Shown here one piece after another: positions 25,022-33,799 of a stretch of DNA of 64,000 bases. The notes beneath the pieces are model-generated. The model searched no databases. It worked only from the letters and a program-made list of their open reading frames with translations, and was not told where the DNA came from. The DNA comes from an uncultured Anaeroplasmataceae bacterium (GTDB lineage Bacteria; Bacillota_I; Bacilli_A; Acholeplasmatales; Anaeroplasmataceae). The stretch lies in contig CAKQDS010000002.1 in NCBI GenBank assembly GCA_934229535.1, forward strand, positions 57,070 to 121,069. Direction: 5' to 3'. The position numbers and the translations under genes were made by a program. The stretch's first letter is position 1; every line of letters starts with the position of its first letter.

Positions 25022-26856
25022 TTTAATTCCTCCTTTAGAATATTCCAAATTTCCTTTGATAATCTACTTGCATCATCGCCATTTGCCATATAATCGGCTA
25101 TAGCTTCTCCGATTGTTTCACTCATATTAGACAAGGCATATCTAGAAATTTCAGCAATTGAAGTTGCAAAATCTACTTTTTTATTTTCTCGTATTTCAAG
25201 ATTTTTATGTGCTGTTTTAACAATTTTTGTAGCTTCAACGCTATAATACCAATCCTTAGCTTTGTCTTGTGCTTGAGCTTCATTAGGATATTTTTTATTT
25301 AACAAGTATGCTTCAATTAAATGTCCAACTTCATGAGCTCCTGTTTCAACTAATCCAGTATTTTTTGCATATTGGCCGCTCTTAATTTGCTCATTTACTA
25401 TTGTTTCAGCAATAGGATTAGACTTGTCAAAGAGATCCTTATTAAATGAAATTGAGCCATCTAAACTTGTCAGCATTACACCACTTACATTATCTCTAGT
25501 TGAAATAATTTTCATAGTGCCTTTTAGTACTGGAAATTCATTTGATGCAATCTCTAGGCCTTGAAGTGCTTTTTTAGTTGTTTCAAAGTGCAATTCTTTA
25601 ACAGATGAATCAAACTTAACGTTAAATTCTTCTTTAAAGCAGCTTTCAAGTTCATCAAAATTATTACACTTCTCTACCTTCAACTCTATTTTACCATCAT
25701 TATTAGGATTATTCAAGGTGTTTTCTTCAATAATTGGTAGGCCGTCTCGTTCTTCTTTGGTAATTCTACAGCGCCATTCATATTTGACTAAGCCATTCTT
25801 TTTACAAAACTCATCATATTTAGCTTGATAAGCTTTACTATCAGCTATGGCCTTTTGTCTTTCTTCCTTTGGAACTGCTGTTATTTCATGGAGTTTTGCA
25901 TCTCTTACCTTGCATTCTAATCTTCTTTGGACTATTTCTAGGTTTCTTTCTTTTTCCACTCTATTTTGAGGGATGTTTTTTGGAATATACATCCCCTTTT
26001 GATATGGTATTAAATTGTGTCTACAATTATAACCTAGAAAGCCATAATTAATAGCTTCATCCAGTGAATAATAATCTATACCATCTACCTTGCCTATAGG
26101 CTTTGGTGTTGGTGGATTATGTGGATCATATGTTTGCATAAGATAATTTTTAATATCACAATCAATGATAAATACTTTATTTTGCCACCATCTGCAGCGT
26201 TCACTACAATCAGCGTGCTGACTTGATAAAACATATTTAACACCCTTTTCTTTTTGCTCTAAAAGATGGCTACGCATTGCTTCAGTTCTTGCTGATATTT
26301 CAGCTAGATTACGTATGCTTTTTCTTCTTCCTAGTGAGTCAAATAAAGTAAGACGCTTTTCACTAATATCAGTCATAAGCTGATTAATATCATTTTTTAT
26401 CTTTTTATCATAGTCAGGAATGATTAAATTTCCATAGCCTTTTTCACTAGACATTACATATTCTCTTAAATTTGAGACTTCATTATTGCCTATTGTAATT
26501 GTCTTTGCTCCACCCTGACCGCTTAATGCGGCTACAGTGTTCATATAAAGATTTCTTTCAATCGGATTTTTTGCTACCTTTGCTCTTCTTTCAAGATAAT
26601 AAGTAGTGTAATTGTACCAGTCGACTACGCTCTTTTTCAAAGATAAGATAATTTGGTCTTTAACCTCTTTAGGAGCTTCTTGCTTATTCAATTCAGCTTC
26701 TACGCTTCTAATAACCTCATCAGCCTTAGACCTGACGTATCGAACGTTTAATCCTAAGGTAGTCGCTTCAGAGAATAGTTTCTTAAGTGTTGAATTAGCT
26801 TCTTCAACCAATAGGACTCTTTCCTTTGCTTTATCCTCGAACTCGTCTTTGTTCAT
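25018..26856 (-). CDS. Phage minor capsid protein with C-terminal metallopeptidase-like domain
   Basis: 612 residues. Residues about 1-310 match phage minor capsid protein 2/MuF-type proteins, with the Cys/His-rich core DCSERCRWWQ and GFLGYNCRHNLIPY. The C-terminal part (~400-610) carries HEVGH (about 520) and a downstream SETIGEAIADY, together resembling a gluzincin zinc site (HExxH plus Glu). MuF proteins often carry such enzymatic tails that are delivered or act on the capsid. Peptidase activity is inferred from motif only. Confidence 0.75.
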   Translation of the reverse strand: MNKDEFEDKAKERVLLVEEANSTLKKLFSEATTLGLNVRYVRSKADEVIRSVEAELNKQEAPKEVKDQIILSLKKSVVDWYNYTTYYLERRAKVAKNPIERNLYMNTVAALSGQGGAKTITIGNNEVSNLREYVMSSEKGYGNLIIPDYDKKIKNDINQLMTDISEKRLTLFDSLGRRKSIRNLAEISARTEAMRSHLLEQKEKGVKYVLSSQHADCSERCRWWQNKVFIIDCDIKNYLMQTYDPHNPPTPKPIGKVDGIDYYSLDEAINYGFLGYNCRHNLIPYQKGMYIPKNIPQNRVEKERNLEIVQRRLECKVRDAKLHEITAVPKEERQKAIADSKAYQAKYDEFCKKNGLVKYEWRCRITKEERDGLPIIEENTLNNPNNDGKIELKVEKCNNFDELESCFKEEFNVKFDSSVKELHFETTKKALQGLEIASNEFPVLKGTMKIISTRDNVSGVMLTSLDGSISFNKDLFDKSNPIAETIVNEQIKSGQYAKNTGLVETGAHEVGHLIEAYLLNKKYPNEAQAQDKAKDWYYSVEATKIVKTAHKNLEIRENKKVDFATSIAEISRYALSNMSETIGEAIADYMANGDDASRLSKEIWNILKEELK

Positions 26857-26857
26857 A

Positions 26858-28408
26858 CTACAAACCTAAACTACCATAGGAATTTTCAATATTTTCATTT
26901 TCAGTTTCTCGGCTGATTTGTTCTAGCTCGTCATCTATTTCCTTATCGCTCCAGTTAGGATTTAAAGCCTTAACAGCACTACGTCTACTCATTAGCTTAC
27001 ATTGATATCTTTGTAAGACTATAGAATTATTTTCAGCATCATTTAAAACAGTTGTTTTATCCCACTTAATAAACGCTCCCTCAATTTCTATACCTAAGGC
27101 TATTGCGATATCATTAAGCATTGGATTTAAAACCTCTGATATTATTTTACGCTTGTCATTAACAGTACCTTTAGTAATGTCCTTAAGGTAATTAACCTCA
27201 GTCGCTGTTTTAACTGCAACTGATAATGTAGGATCATAATCCTCAGGAGATAGTCCACAGCCCACACAAATCAAAGTTGTTAAGAACGCTAGGTCAGTAT
27301 TCCATTCAGCAATTCTTAAATTGAATTGGATGCTTTCAGGCTTAAAGTCATCAGCATTACCTACTGATAGTCTTTTAATGAATGTGTAGTCAGGAACTTC
27401 TACCTTTGCATTTTCCATAAAGTCATTAAGTGAGATATTGCTAGTCTTAGCACCTATCATATTTGACCTTAGAGGCACCTTAGGTGTGATTGTAGTTCCT
27501 ACCTTTGGTAATAATATCTTGCCTCTTCCAATAGTCTTGTCAAGGTCTTTGTAGGTGTTTGTTTGGTCATATTCAAAGACCTGATTTAACACATCTATAA
27601 ACTGGCTCTCACCTATTCCTGAATAAGGGCAGCGTCTATTTACTGCTGTGTTTTTTATACGATAAACGCCTATTACACCCTCGGGCATATTAGGTATCTC
27701 AATTGACTTATAAAACTCTATATCGCTGAATTTAGCCCTGATTTTATCAGGTATTGTATCAGCATCTAAATCATTGACCTTGCTCTTAGTCCAGTCAGTG
27801 CCAGTACTTACAACACGCTTACATCTAAACTCTCTATAGGCCTTATTATCTTTCAAGAATCTATGCTCATAAATAACATAGTTTTCGCTCATAAGCTCAC
27901 CTGAAACCTCAGTAGTATATAAATTAGCTTCTATCACTTGAGCCTTTCTATCTTCGATTGTCTCATATCTTGATAAGGGATAGGTGTCAAAGATAATCTT
28001 GCCATCTATGATATCAAACACTACTAAAGCCTCACCACGCTCAAGCATAAAGATAGTTGCTTTTGTAAGCATCTCATCCCACTTTATCATGGCTTCTTTA
28101 AGTGTTGCAATGTTCTCATCCGATACACCATCGAATGTTGCATTACCAGTGATTTTACGAACTAGAATTGATAATATTTTTGGAAGCGTATCACTTGATA
28201 AATACTTATCGTGAACAGCTGGAGCGTAGCCTCTTGCAAATGTATAAGCTCTGTAATTGTTATACATTGCTTGCTGAATTAATGCTGGCTGCAGTCTTAA
28301 AAAAAAGAAATCATCCTGAAAGCAATCACTACTTATGCTTCCTATGATTTCCTTATAGCTTGCTGATAGCTCTATCGTATCAGTATTTTTTCTAAATGAG
28401 CTTTCCAT
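26858..28408 (-). CDS. Phage portal protein (SPP1 gp6-like)
   Basis: 516 residues: helical, with the stem/crown pattern of SPP1-family portals, including YRIKNTAVNRRCPYSGIGES and LSVAVKTATEVNYLKD. It directly follows terminase and precedes the minor capsid gene, the universal order. It forms the dodecameric DNA entry ring. Confidence 0.85.
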   Translation of the reverse strand: MESSFRKNTDTIELSASYKEIIGSISSDCFQDDFFFLRLQPALIQQAMYNNYRAYTFARGYAPAVHDKYLSSDTLPKILSILVRKITGNATFDGVSDENIATLKEAMIKWDEMLTKATIFMLERGEALVVFDIIDGKIIFDTYPLSRYETIEDRKAQVIEANLYTTEVSGELMSENYVIYEHRFLKDNKAYREFRCKRVVSTGTDWTKSKVNDLDADTIPDKIRAKFSDIEFYKSIEIPNMPEGVIGVYRIKNTAVNRRCPYSGIGESQFIDVLNQVFEYDQTNTYKDLDKTIGRGKILLPKVGTTITPKVPLRSNMIGAKTSNISLNDFMENAKVEVPDYTFIKRLSVGNADDFKPESIQFNLRIAEWNTDLAFLTTLICVGCGLSPEDYDPTLSVAVKTATEVNYLKDITKGTVNDKRKIISEVLNPMLNDIAIALGIEIEGAFIKWDKTTVLNDAENNSIVLQRYQCKLMSRRSAVKALNPNWSDKEIDDELEQISRETENENIENSYGSLGL

Positions 28409-28419
28409 TTTTAACCTCC

Positions 28420-29850
28420 TTACATATGAATCTTTTTGATTCCATATTTTAGACCATCGATCATATGGTCATTGCCATCAATAGGCTTTCCTGTATTCTC
28501 ATCCACACATAACGCTAGCATTTCCTCTATAAGCATATCATAATTGCCTACTTCGTTCATTGAGATAGGATCAATATATCCAGCATCAATTGTGATGAAT
28601 AAGTCAGGATAAGCTAGGACGTCTTGAAGATGCTTCATGTCCTTGATGATATCTTTCTTACCACAATCATACCAAGAGTAGTGTGTAAGCTCATTACCAG
28701 TTAATACCATATCTTGTCCAGCCTGGCTTGAGTCAACATAAATGCTTACTAGCCCTGGCATTAAGATATTAAAATATTCAAGCCAATAATCAATCCATCC
28801 CTCAATTAAAATCGCTTGCTTATGGTTTCCTATAGGCTCGTGATTGAACGCCTGCGGATCATAATAAAAGCCGGGAAGTCTAATAATCCTCTCGGCTGTA
28901 GTTATAAGCAAAATATTGCAAGTAGTCGCATCTATGACTGTACCTACGTCAGCACCACAAATAATCTTAGATATTTTTTCAAGTGGCTTTAATGGTAGCT
29001 TTCTTCTTCCATCACTAGCTAGCTCTAAAGCCTCAAATTCTATGACGTGCTTATTAATGTCAAACATCGGATAAACAAGCCCTTGAACTCCCGTTACGAT
29101 ACCTAAGAATACATTGTCATACTCGGACTGGCTTCGCTCTTTAGCCGCCCTTGCTTCGTCTAGGAATTCTTGACTTACCCATCTAGGCGGTAAATCTAAA
29201 TATGTTGAATGATGCTTTAAAGTGTTTTTATCCGCTCTTTTAGCCTCTACATTTACCCAGTGATTAATAACAGGCGGCGGATTGTAAGTACGAAAGACAA
29301 CGTATTTACGACTCTTTAAATACATCTGGTATTCTTCGTTAGTCATATCGTCTACATTGTCTCCAGAAGGTCTTAGAATTGATAATATTACGGATTGTAC
29401 CTCACGCCTATCTTTGAATTCTTGCAACTCCTCAAACCACAAATATTTAACAAAACCAAACTTAAATTTGATTGATTTAATCTTGGTAGGATCATCGCAC
29501 CCCTTGAATACTATCTTTTGTCCTGTAGGAATGTAGGTATATTCCTTAGGGCTCTTTTTAGCTCGCCATAAATGAGAAACTCCAAGCTTCCATATAGCCC
29601 AGCCTATTTGCTCATAGACGGATGATAAAAGAGTATTTTCAACCTTACGAAGACATACAGCGTGGCTCATTATTCCAAGCGATGCATCACGCATCATTCC
29701 AAGAATAATCTCAATTGAAGCAAATGATGACTTCGTACTATTTCTTCCTCCTGACAAGTCAAAGTAGGTATGTCCACCTTCCTTGATATCTTTATGAACT
29801 GAATAAAACACCGGAGCTATTATTTTTGACATTTTAATCATTTGTGTCAT
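28420..29850 (-). CDS. terL: Phage terminase large subunit
   Basis: 476 residues, PBSX/SPP1 type. ATPase: Walker A-like GGRNSTKS (about 29-36), Walker B YLWFEELQEF (about 136). Nuclease: ICGADVGT (first Asp, about 295) and later acidic residues (YVDSSQAGQD, HMIDGLKYGI). It drives headful or cos packaging through the portal encoded next. Confidence 0.93.
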   Translation of the reverse strand: MTQMIKMSKIIAPVFYSVHKDIKEGGHTYFDLSGGRNSTKSSFASIEIILGMMRDASLGIMSHAVCLRKVENTLLSSVYEQIGWAIWKLGVSHLWRAKKSPKEYTYIPTGQKIVFKGCDDPTKIKSIKFKFGFVKYLWFEELQEFKDRREVQSVILSILRPSGDNVDDMTNEEYQMYLKSRKYVVFRTYNPPPVINHWVNVEAKRADKNTLKHHSTYLDLPPRWVSQEFLDEARAAKERSQSEYDNVFLGIVTGVQGLVYPMFDINKHVIEFEALELASDGRRKLPLKPLEKISKIICGADVGTVIDATTCNILLITTAERIIRLPGFYYDPQAFNHEPIGNHKQAILIEGWIDYWLEYFNILMPGLVSIYVDSSQAGQDMVLTGNELTHYSWYDCGKKDIIKDMKHLQDVLAYPDLFITIDAGYIDPISMNEVGNYDMLIEEMLALCVDENTGKPIDGNDHMIDGLKYGIKKIHM

Positions 29851-30160
29851 CTACGATTAGCACCTCATCTTGTTTTGATTTATTTTGTTCATTTGCATTT
29901 TGCTGCAAGATTTGAATTGCTTTTAATCTTGTATCAAGAGATACCTCCATACCAAACCTATCAGGAACTAAACCTAAAGCAATAGCTTGTAATAGCTTTG
30001 TTGTTTCTTCTGGTGTTATTTGTGGCAGTTTTCCTAAGTCCTTCAATATCGCCTTTGCTTCCTTTGCTTTGCCAGCAAGCATTGTAGTCTTTTTACCTGA
30101 GTTAGAGGCTGGCTTCAATTCTTTTTCTTTGAAGGCTTTCTTTTTCTTAGTCTCTGCCAC
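29834..30160 (-). CDS. Probable terminase small subunit
   Basis: 108 residues, Lys-rich N-terminus and a helical centre (PQITPEETTKLLQAIALGLV, SLDTRLKAIQIL). It overlaps the large subunit start by 17 bases. Small terminases recognise the packaging site; family inferred mainly from position and size. Confidence 0.62.
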   Translation of the reverse strand: MAETKKKKAFKEKELKPASNSGKKTTMLAGKAKEAKAILKDLGKLPQITPEETTKLLQAIALGLVPDRFGMEVSLDTRLKAIQILQQNANEQNKSKQDEVLIVDDTND

Positions 30161-30462
30161 TATCCATCATCCCCACCGATGAGCTTTCTTCCTATCTCTT
30201 GGTAGTATATTTCACCAAGCCTTTTGTATAGATTTGTCATATTGGTAAACACCTCCGTTTTATAAGCCATAAGTCTATATTTATTTTTTTGATATTCCTC
30301 ATCAAAATACTTACAACGCTTTAAATACTCAATACCAAATTTAGTAGTTAATTGCTTTCTTTGACTACTATAACTAATAGTAGTAACTACTTGTATTTTA
30401 ATCTTACTATGCATACTAATTGCTAATAATAAATCTCTTATGTCACTTTTAATATTACTCAT
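30160..30462 (-). CDS. First gene of late operon, unknown
   Basis: 100 residues, basic and helical. It lies directly behind the putative late promoter and overlaps the small terminase gene by one base (TAATG type). It may assist packaging, but nothing specific is visible. Confidence 0.6.
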   Translation of the reverse strand: MSNIKSDIRDLLLAISMHSKIKIQVVTTISYSSQRKQLTTKFGIEYLKRCKYFDEEYQKNKYRLMAYKTEVFTNMTNLYKRLGEIYYQEIGRKLIGGDDG

Positions 30463-30632
30463 AATTATTACTATTACTTGCCTTTCTTTTATAACTTAAT
30501 ATTTCGTATTTAAGTATTATATATATTTATATATTCTTAAATATCAATTACCATTTAATTATTACTAAAGTAATAATATAAATACTAATTGATACAAAGC
30601 GACCAGTTTTATTTTAAATAAGACGTAAAAAA
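30463..30632 (-). promoter_or_regulatory. Putative late promoter with 20-bp palindrome
   Basis: The minus strand shows TTGATA (about 30551-30546) and TATAAT (about 30525) in a very AT-rich stretch. Upstream lies ATTATTACTAAAGTAATAAT (30558-30577), a perfect palindrome, well placed as an activator site. The sigma-like regulator at 31575 is the natural candidate to act here. Spacing of the -35 is longer than ideal, as in activator-dependent promoters. Confidence 0.5.
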
Positions 30633-30662
30633 GGACCAAATCAAATGATTTAGCCCTTAAAA
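30633..30662 (-). terminator. Terminator upstream of the late promoter
   Basis: Minus-strand hairpin GGGCTAAATCA/TGATTTGGTCC followed by TTTTTTA. It ends transcripts from the small-protein operon (30817-31293) and insulates the late operon. The remaining 30663-30816 is AT-rich and shows no gene. Confidence 0.72.
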
Positions 30663-30816
30663 TTAGGAGAGTATCTTATACCTGAAAATAAGTAGAAACG
30701 GATTAATATTAGTGGAATAAAAATATTTTTTATCTATTTCTACGCTTCCTATTATACCACAAAATTACGTTATAAAGCGTTATAGAATTATTTTTCTTTT
30801 TATTTACAAAAATGTA

Positions 30817-31002
30817 TTATTTTTTAAATAATTCCGGATTGTTTTTATACAATTCTAAAGCTCTTCTAATAAACTCTGGAATGGTTAAATCCTGCTTTGC
30901 TTTATCGTATACTTCTTGATAAGTTTCACGATCAATCTTTGCTTGAAAATTGATGTATTTCTTTTGTTGCCACTCATACTCTTTTTCAATGTTTCTACTC
31001 AT
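30817..31002 (-). CDS. Small ribbon-helix-helix-like DNA-binding protein (copy 1)
   Basis: 61 residues with a beta strand then two helices (YINFQAKIDRETYQEVYDKA ... IPEFIRRALELYKNNPELFK), the pattern of Arc/CopG repressors. It is paralogous to the 62-residue protein at 48434: both share W-x-KxxIxFxAKI, then F-I-x-x-A-L-x-L-x-K-x-x-P-E-x-F-K. Both lie behind a promoter with the same palindromic operator. I infer autoregulation or cross-regulation. Confidence 0.7.
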   Translation of the reverse strand: MSRNIEKEYEWQQKKYINFQAKIDRETYQEVYDKAKQDLTIPEFIRRALELYKNNPELFKK

Positions 31003-31114
31003 GATTTTGCTCCTTTCTTTTCCTTGCTTTGATGATATATCTAATTCCTGATACTAAAGCAATTGCATCAAAAATTCCAAATATACACCATAAAACAATC
31101 TCATATGTTTGCAT
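30995..31114 (-). CDS. Possible small membrane peptide (39 residues)
   Basis: ATG 31114 to TAG 30995: one hydrophobic helix (VLWCIFGIFDAIALVSGI) and a basic tail (KARKRKEQNHE). It overlaps the start of the ribbon-helix-helix-like gene. No ribosome binding site is evident, so this is uncertain. Confidence 0.35.
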   Translation of the reverse strand: MQTYEIVLWCIFGIFDAIALVSGIRYIIKARKRKEQNHE

Positions 31115-31147
31115 TTTGAATTTAACTATGTTAAAATAACAATAGGC

Positions 31148-31178
31148 CTTAGCCCCTCAGTATATTTGAGGGACTAAG
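31148..31178 (-). terminator. Strong hairpin after the 34-residue peptide
   Basis: CTTAGTCCCTCA/TGAGGGGCTAAG stem with a short loop, ten bases beyond the peptide stop. There is no T run, so it may be an mRNA-stabilising or attenuating structure rather than a simple terminator. Confidence 0.5.
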
Positions 31179-31188
31179 AGGAAGAAGA

Positions 31189-31293
31189 TTATTTCTTCTT
31201 CCAGCCCTTGATTGTTCTAATTGCTCTAGGTAGGTTTGCAATTATTATTACTAGGCATTTAGCAACTTCAAGAAAATATATTATTATTTTCAT
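31189..31293 (-). CDS. Hydrophobic basic-tailed peptide (34 residues)
   Basis: ATG 31293 preceded by GGAAAGGAGG at seven bases, ending TAA 31189. The peptide MKIIIYFLEVAKCLVIIIAN plus RAIRTIKGWKKK is one membrane helix with a strongly basic tail, as in type I toxins or phage envelope peptides. It is the first gene behind a near-consensus promoter with an embedded operator, followed by a strong hairpin. Clearly expressed by design; function unknown. Confidence 0.65.
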   Translation of the reverse strand: MKIIIYFLEVAKCLVIIIANLPRAIRTIKGWKKK

Positions 31294-31320
31294 AGTGTTC
31301 CTCCTTTCCTTTACGTATAT

Positions 31321-31349
31321 ATTATACCATACTATATCTAGTATGTCAA
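31321..31349 (-). promoter_or_regulatory. Near-consensus promoter with palindromic operator (site 1)
   Basis: Minus strand: TTGACA (31349-31344), 17 bases, TATAAT (31326-31321), both perfect. The spacer contains CATACTAGATATAGTATG (31345-31328), a dyad of seven-base arms. The same arms in the same register occur at 48198-48215. A promoter this strong needs repression; the adjacent ribbon-helix-helix-like protein is the likely repressor. Confidence 0.8.
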
Positions 31350-31408
31350 GGGTTTTGAGGAACATTTTTACTTTTTTTACACTTTTTTTCTCTTTTTATT
31401 TCTAATAC

Positions 31409-31436
31409 TTGCATATTATTCTAGATATGTTATAAT
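31409..31436 (+). promoter_or_regulatory. Plus-strand promoter, possible antisense RNA start
   Basis: TTGCAT (31409-31414), 16 bases, TATAAT (31431-31436). The transcript would begin near 31443 with GGGAGGAGAAGGGC and a GGGC/GCCC hairpin and run opposite to a decayed hydrophobic frame. It has no evident coding frame of its own. Confidence 0.5.
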
Positions 31437-31464
31437 AAAAGGGAGGAGAAGGGCTACGCCCCTC

Positions 31465-31556
31465 TTACTTCCTATGTCTTAGGTGTTTTAGAATCTTATA
31501 ACCATTCACGATTATAGTTAAGATGCTAGCTACAATACCTAAGATATTTTTTATTT
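31465..31556 (-). pseudogene. Start-less hydrophobic peptide frame, possible toxin remnant
   Basis: An open minus frame reads KNILGIVASILTIIVNGYKI followed by LKHLRHRK and a TAA at 31465: a membrane helix with a basic tail like the 34-residue peptide nearby. There is no ATG or binding site; only a GTG in the middle. The plus-strand promoter at 31409 faces it. I read it as a decayed or atypically started peptide. Confidence 0.35.
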
Positions 31557-31561
31557 ATACG

Positions 31562-31592
31562 AAAAAAATAAACTCTAGTTTTTGCTAGAGTT
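31562..31592 (-). terminator. Terminator of the early/middle operon
   Basis: AAACTCTAG/CTAGAGTTT stem, loop CAAAAA, then ATTTTTTT on minus. It overlaps the stop codon of the 187-residue regulator gene. Confidence 0.82.
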
Positions 31593-32138
31593 TTTCTTAT
31601 TTCCATTTAGAATTTTACATAGCTGATTTATGCCTATAAATCTTGCTTGTCTTATATAATCATTTGCATAATTAAGCATATTTGCTATTTCAAATTGGCT
31701 CTTAAGCTCAATAAAGGTATAAATTAAGACATCTGCATAGGCTGGATTATCAATCATTTTTATGAACTCTTTTACTAGCTCTATTTGACTTTCTAAGCCC
31801 TTTAATTTTAGCTGTAAATTAATTACCTTTTCTTTAACTTCCTCTTGAAGCTTTAATAATTGCCACTGAGATAATTCAATAGTATTTTTTCTACCGCCAT
31901 TGTTCTTGCCCTCACCTATTGCTGCTAGGTTTGGTGATTTAATATTCATGGTCCTTTTATAAATGTCTATGTCCTCAAGTTTGATTTTGATTTGTTCTCT
32001 TATAAGCTTTGTTTCTCTTATATTTCTTCTTAAATCATTTAACATTCTTTTAACATAGATTTTAGTATTTTTGTTAAGCTCATCAATACTTATATTGTAC
32101 GATAAGCATATATATTTTTTAATTCTCCTTAAATCCAT
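31575..32138 (-). CDS. Sigma-like late transcription regulator (ArpU/RinA-type)
   Basis: 187 residues, basic and helical throughout, ending in a helix-turn-helix-like segment (FEIANMLNYANDYIRQARF, about 148-166) resembling sigma region 4. Last gene of the leftward early operon and next to the late promoter region, exactly where ArpU/RinA/LtrC-type activators sit. Probably binds near 30558-30577. Confidence 0.65.
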   Translation of the reverse strand: MDLRRIKKYICLSYNISIDELNKNTKIYVKRMLNDLRRNIRETKLIREQIKIKLEDIDIYKRTMNIKSPNLAAIGEGKNNGGRKNTIELSQWQLLKLQEEVKEKVINLQLKLKGLESQIELVKEFIKMIDNPAYADVLIYTFIELKSQFEIANMLNYANDYIRQARFIGINQLCKILNGNKKNSSKN

Positions 32139-32144
32139 ATAAGC

Positions 32145-32384
32145 CTACTTTCTTAATGCATTAATCTTTTCTTCTAATTTTTTGATATTATTACCATAGT
32201 AAATAAATTTAATTGCAGTTTCACAATCCTCACTAAAAACATACTTTATAGGCGCTATTTTATTATAGCTAATACAATGTATTTTTCCATTAGCATAAAA
32301 ATATACATATTCTGAATAACACACTCTTTCACGCTTTAAAATAGTATATGAATTTTTACTTAATATTTCTTCTATTTCATCCAT
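32145..32384 (-). CDS. Small phage protein, unknown
   Basis: 79 residues, mixed alpha/beta, hydrophilic (RVCYSEYVYFYANGKIHCI). Located between the helicase and the late regulator. No family recognised. Confidence 0.6.
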   Translation of the reverse strand: MDEIEEILSKNSYTILKRERVCYSEYVYFYANGKIHCISYNKIAPIKYVFSEDCETAIKFIYYGNNIKKLEEKINALRK

Positions 32385-32398
32385 TTTGCTTGTTCCTC

Positions 32399-33799
32399 CT
32401 AATTCAAAAAGCCTGGTAAAATCATATCAACTTTTGGATCATAATCATCATCCATTACGTCTTGATTATTTATTTCAGCAATTGAGATAGAATTCATAAC
32501 TTCTAGCATACTTGATTTTATTTTTAAGTGTGCTTTTTCTTTTGCTTCAATGTTCTTTAAAACATTCATTTCACGCTCTGATATGATTATATGAACATTA
32601 ACCTCTTTAGTTTGTCCGAAGCGATATTCTCTACGGATTGCTTGATAAAATTGCTCATAGCTATCACTGAGACCACAAAATATCATATTATTTGAATTTT
32701 GCCAGTTCATTCCAAAGCCACATATAGAAGGCTTAGAAACTAAATATTTAACACTACCATCAGCAAAACCTAGCATTCCTTTTTCCTTATGTTCTGGAGT
32801 ATCAGAGCCTTTAATTTCATAACTTTGTGGAATTGCTTTTTTTAAGGCTGCTGACTCATCATTAAAATCACACCAAATAAGACAAGAATCCATTTTGTCT
32901 ACTAAAGCCTTAACTTCCTCTACCCTTGCATCTAAACTCAATTTACGGGCCTTTCTACGCTCCTCTAAGGTCTCAGCATATTCAACGAATAAGCCCTCAC
33001 CAGGCATAACCTCGGCTTTTACGATATGCTTAGTAATATTAAGCTTTGGAAGATTATATTTACTTCCATCATAGCCCAGATTTGCTGGTGATGAAATCAT
33101 CATGCTCCACTCGGCCATCCACTTGAAGAATTCCATCTCAGAGTGCCCCTTAAGTCTCCAGCCATCACCTGAAGAAGCATCATTAATAAAGAATGTAGCT
33201 AACATTTCTGTTCTATTCATTACGCCTAGAAATTCAGCTGTTGTTCCTATCTCGGTATAGTCATTTGGTGATGGAGTAGCAGTACAGCATAACTTATATG
33301 GTGTTCTTCTAAAACGCTCTAATAGATCATTAGTAGTTTTTCCTGTATATGATTTTAAAATTGATGACTCATCTAAAATTACACAGTCAAATTGATTAGT
33401 ATCAAATTTATGAATTTTTTCATAATTAGTGATATTAATACCATCAATAACCTCGCTATCATCTTCCACTACTTTTGTTTTAATACCAAATTTTAACCCC
33501 TCTAAATGTGTTTGTTTAGATACTGCAAGCGGCGCTAGAATTAAAACCTTTGCATGAAGCTTCTTAACTACAGCATCAGCAAATGACAATTGCTGTAAGG
33601 TCTTTCCTAAACCAGTATCCTCAAACAAGGCAGCTCGTCCTTTTCTTAAAGCCCACTTTAAAATGTCTCTTTGAAAATCAAACAAGTTAGGATTTAATAA
33701 TTCATCAGGGCATTCAAAGCCAGCCTTTATTCTTGTTTTATGCTTATTTCTTAAAAAGTCCTCATAGGCATTATTTTCATTTGGAACTAATCTAGTCAT
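32399..33799 (-). CDS. SNF2-like superfamily 2 helicase/ATPase
   Basis: 466 residues with motif I DTGLGKT (about 60-66), motif II DESS (about 143-146, a DExx variant), motif III CTATPSPND and the C-terminal helicase motifs (QAIRREYRFGQ, motif VI-like). This matches phage SNF2-type proteins lacking accessory domains. Its gene overlaps the methyltransferase by eight bases, so both probably act in one DNA-processing or anti-restriction function. Confidence 0.85.
   Translation of the reverse strand: MTRLVPNENNAYEDFLRNKHKTRIKAGFECPDELLNPNLFDFQRDILKWALRKGRAALFEDTGLGKTLQQLSFADAVVKKLHAKVLILAPLAVSKQTHLEGLKFGIKTKVVEDDSEVIDGINITNYEKIHKFDTNQFDCVILDESSILKSYTGKTTNDLLERFRRTPYKLCCTATPSPNDYTEIGTTAEFLGVMNRTEMLATFFINDASSGDGWRLKGHSEMEFFKWMAEWSMMISSPANLGYDGSKYNLPKLNITKHIVKAEVMPGEGLFVEYAETLEERRKARKLSLDARVEEVKALVDKMDSCLIWCDFNDESAALKKAIPQSYEIKGSDTPEHKEKGMLGFADGSVKYLVSKPSICGFGMNWQNSNNMIFCGLSDSYEQFYQAIRREYRFGQTKEVNVHIIISEREMNVLKNIEAKEKAHLKIKSSMLEVMNSISIAEINNQDVMDDDYDPKVDMILPGFLN

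Noticed and set aside
28420..28450. CRISPR arrays anywhere in the window.
   Set aside because: No regularly spaced repeats were found; the only short repeats are att sites, iterons and the A/B modules.
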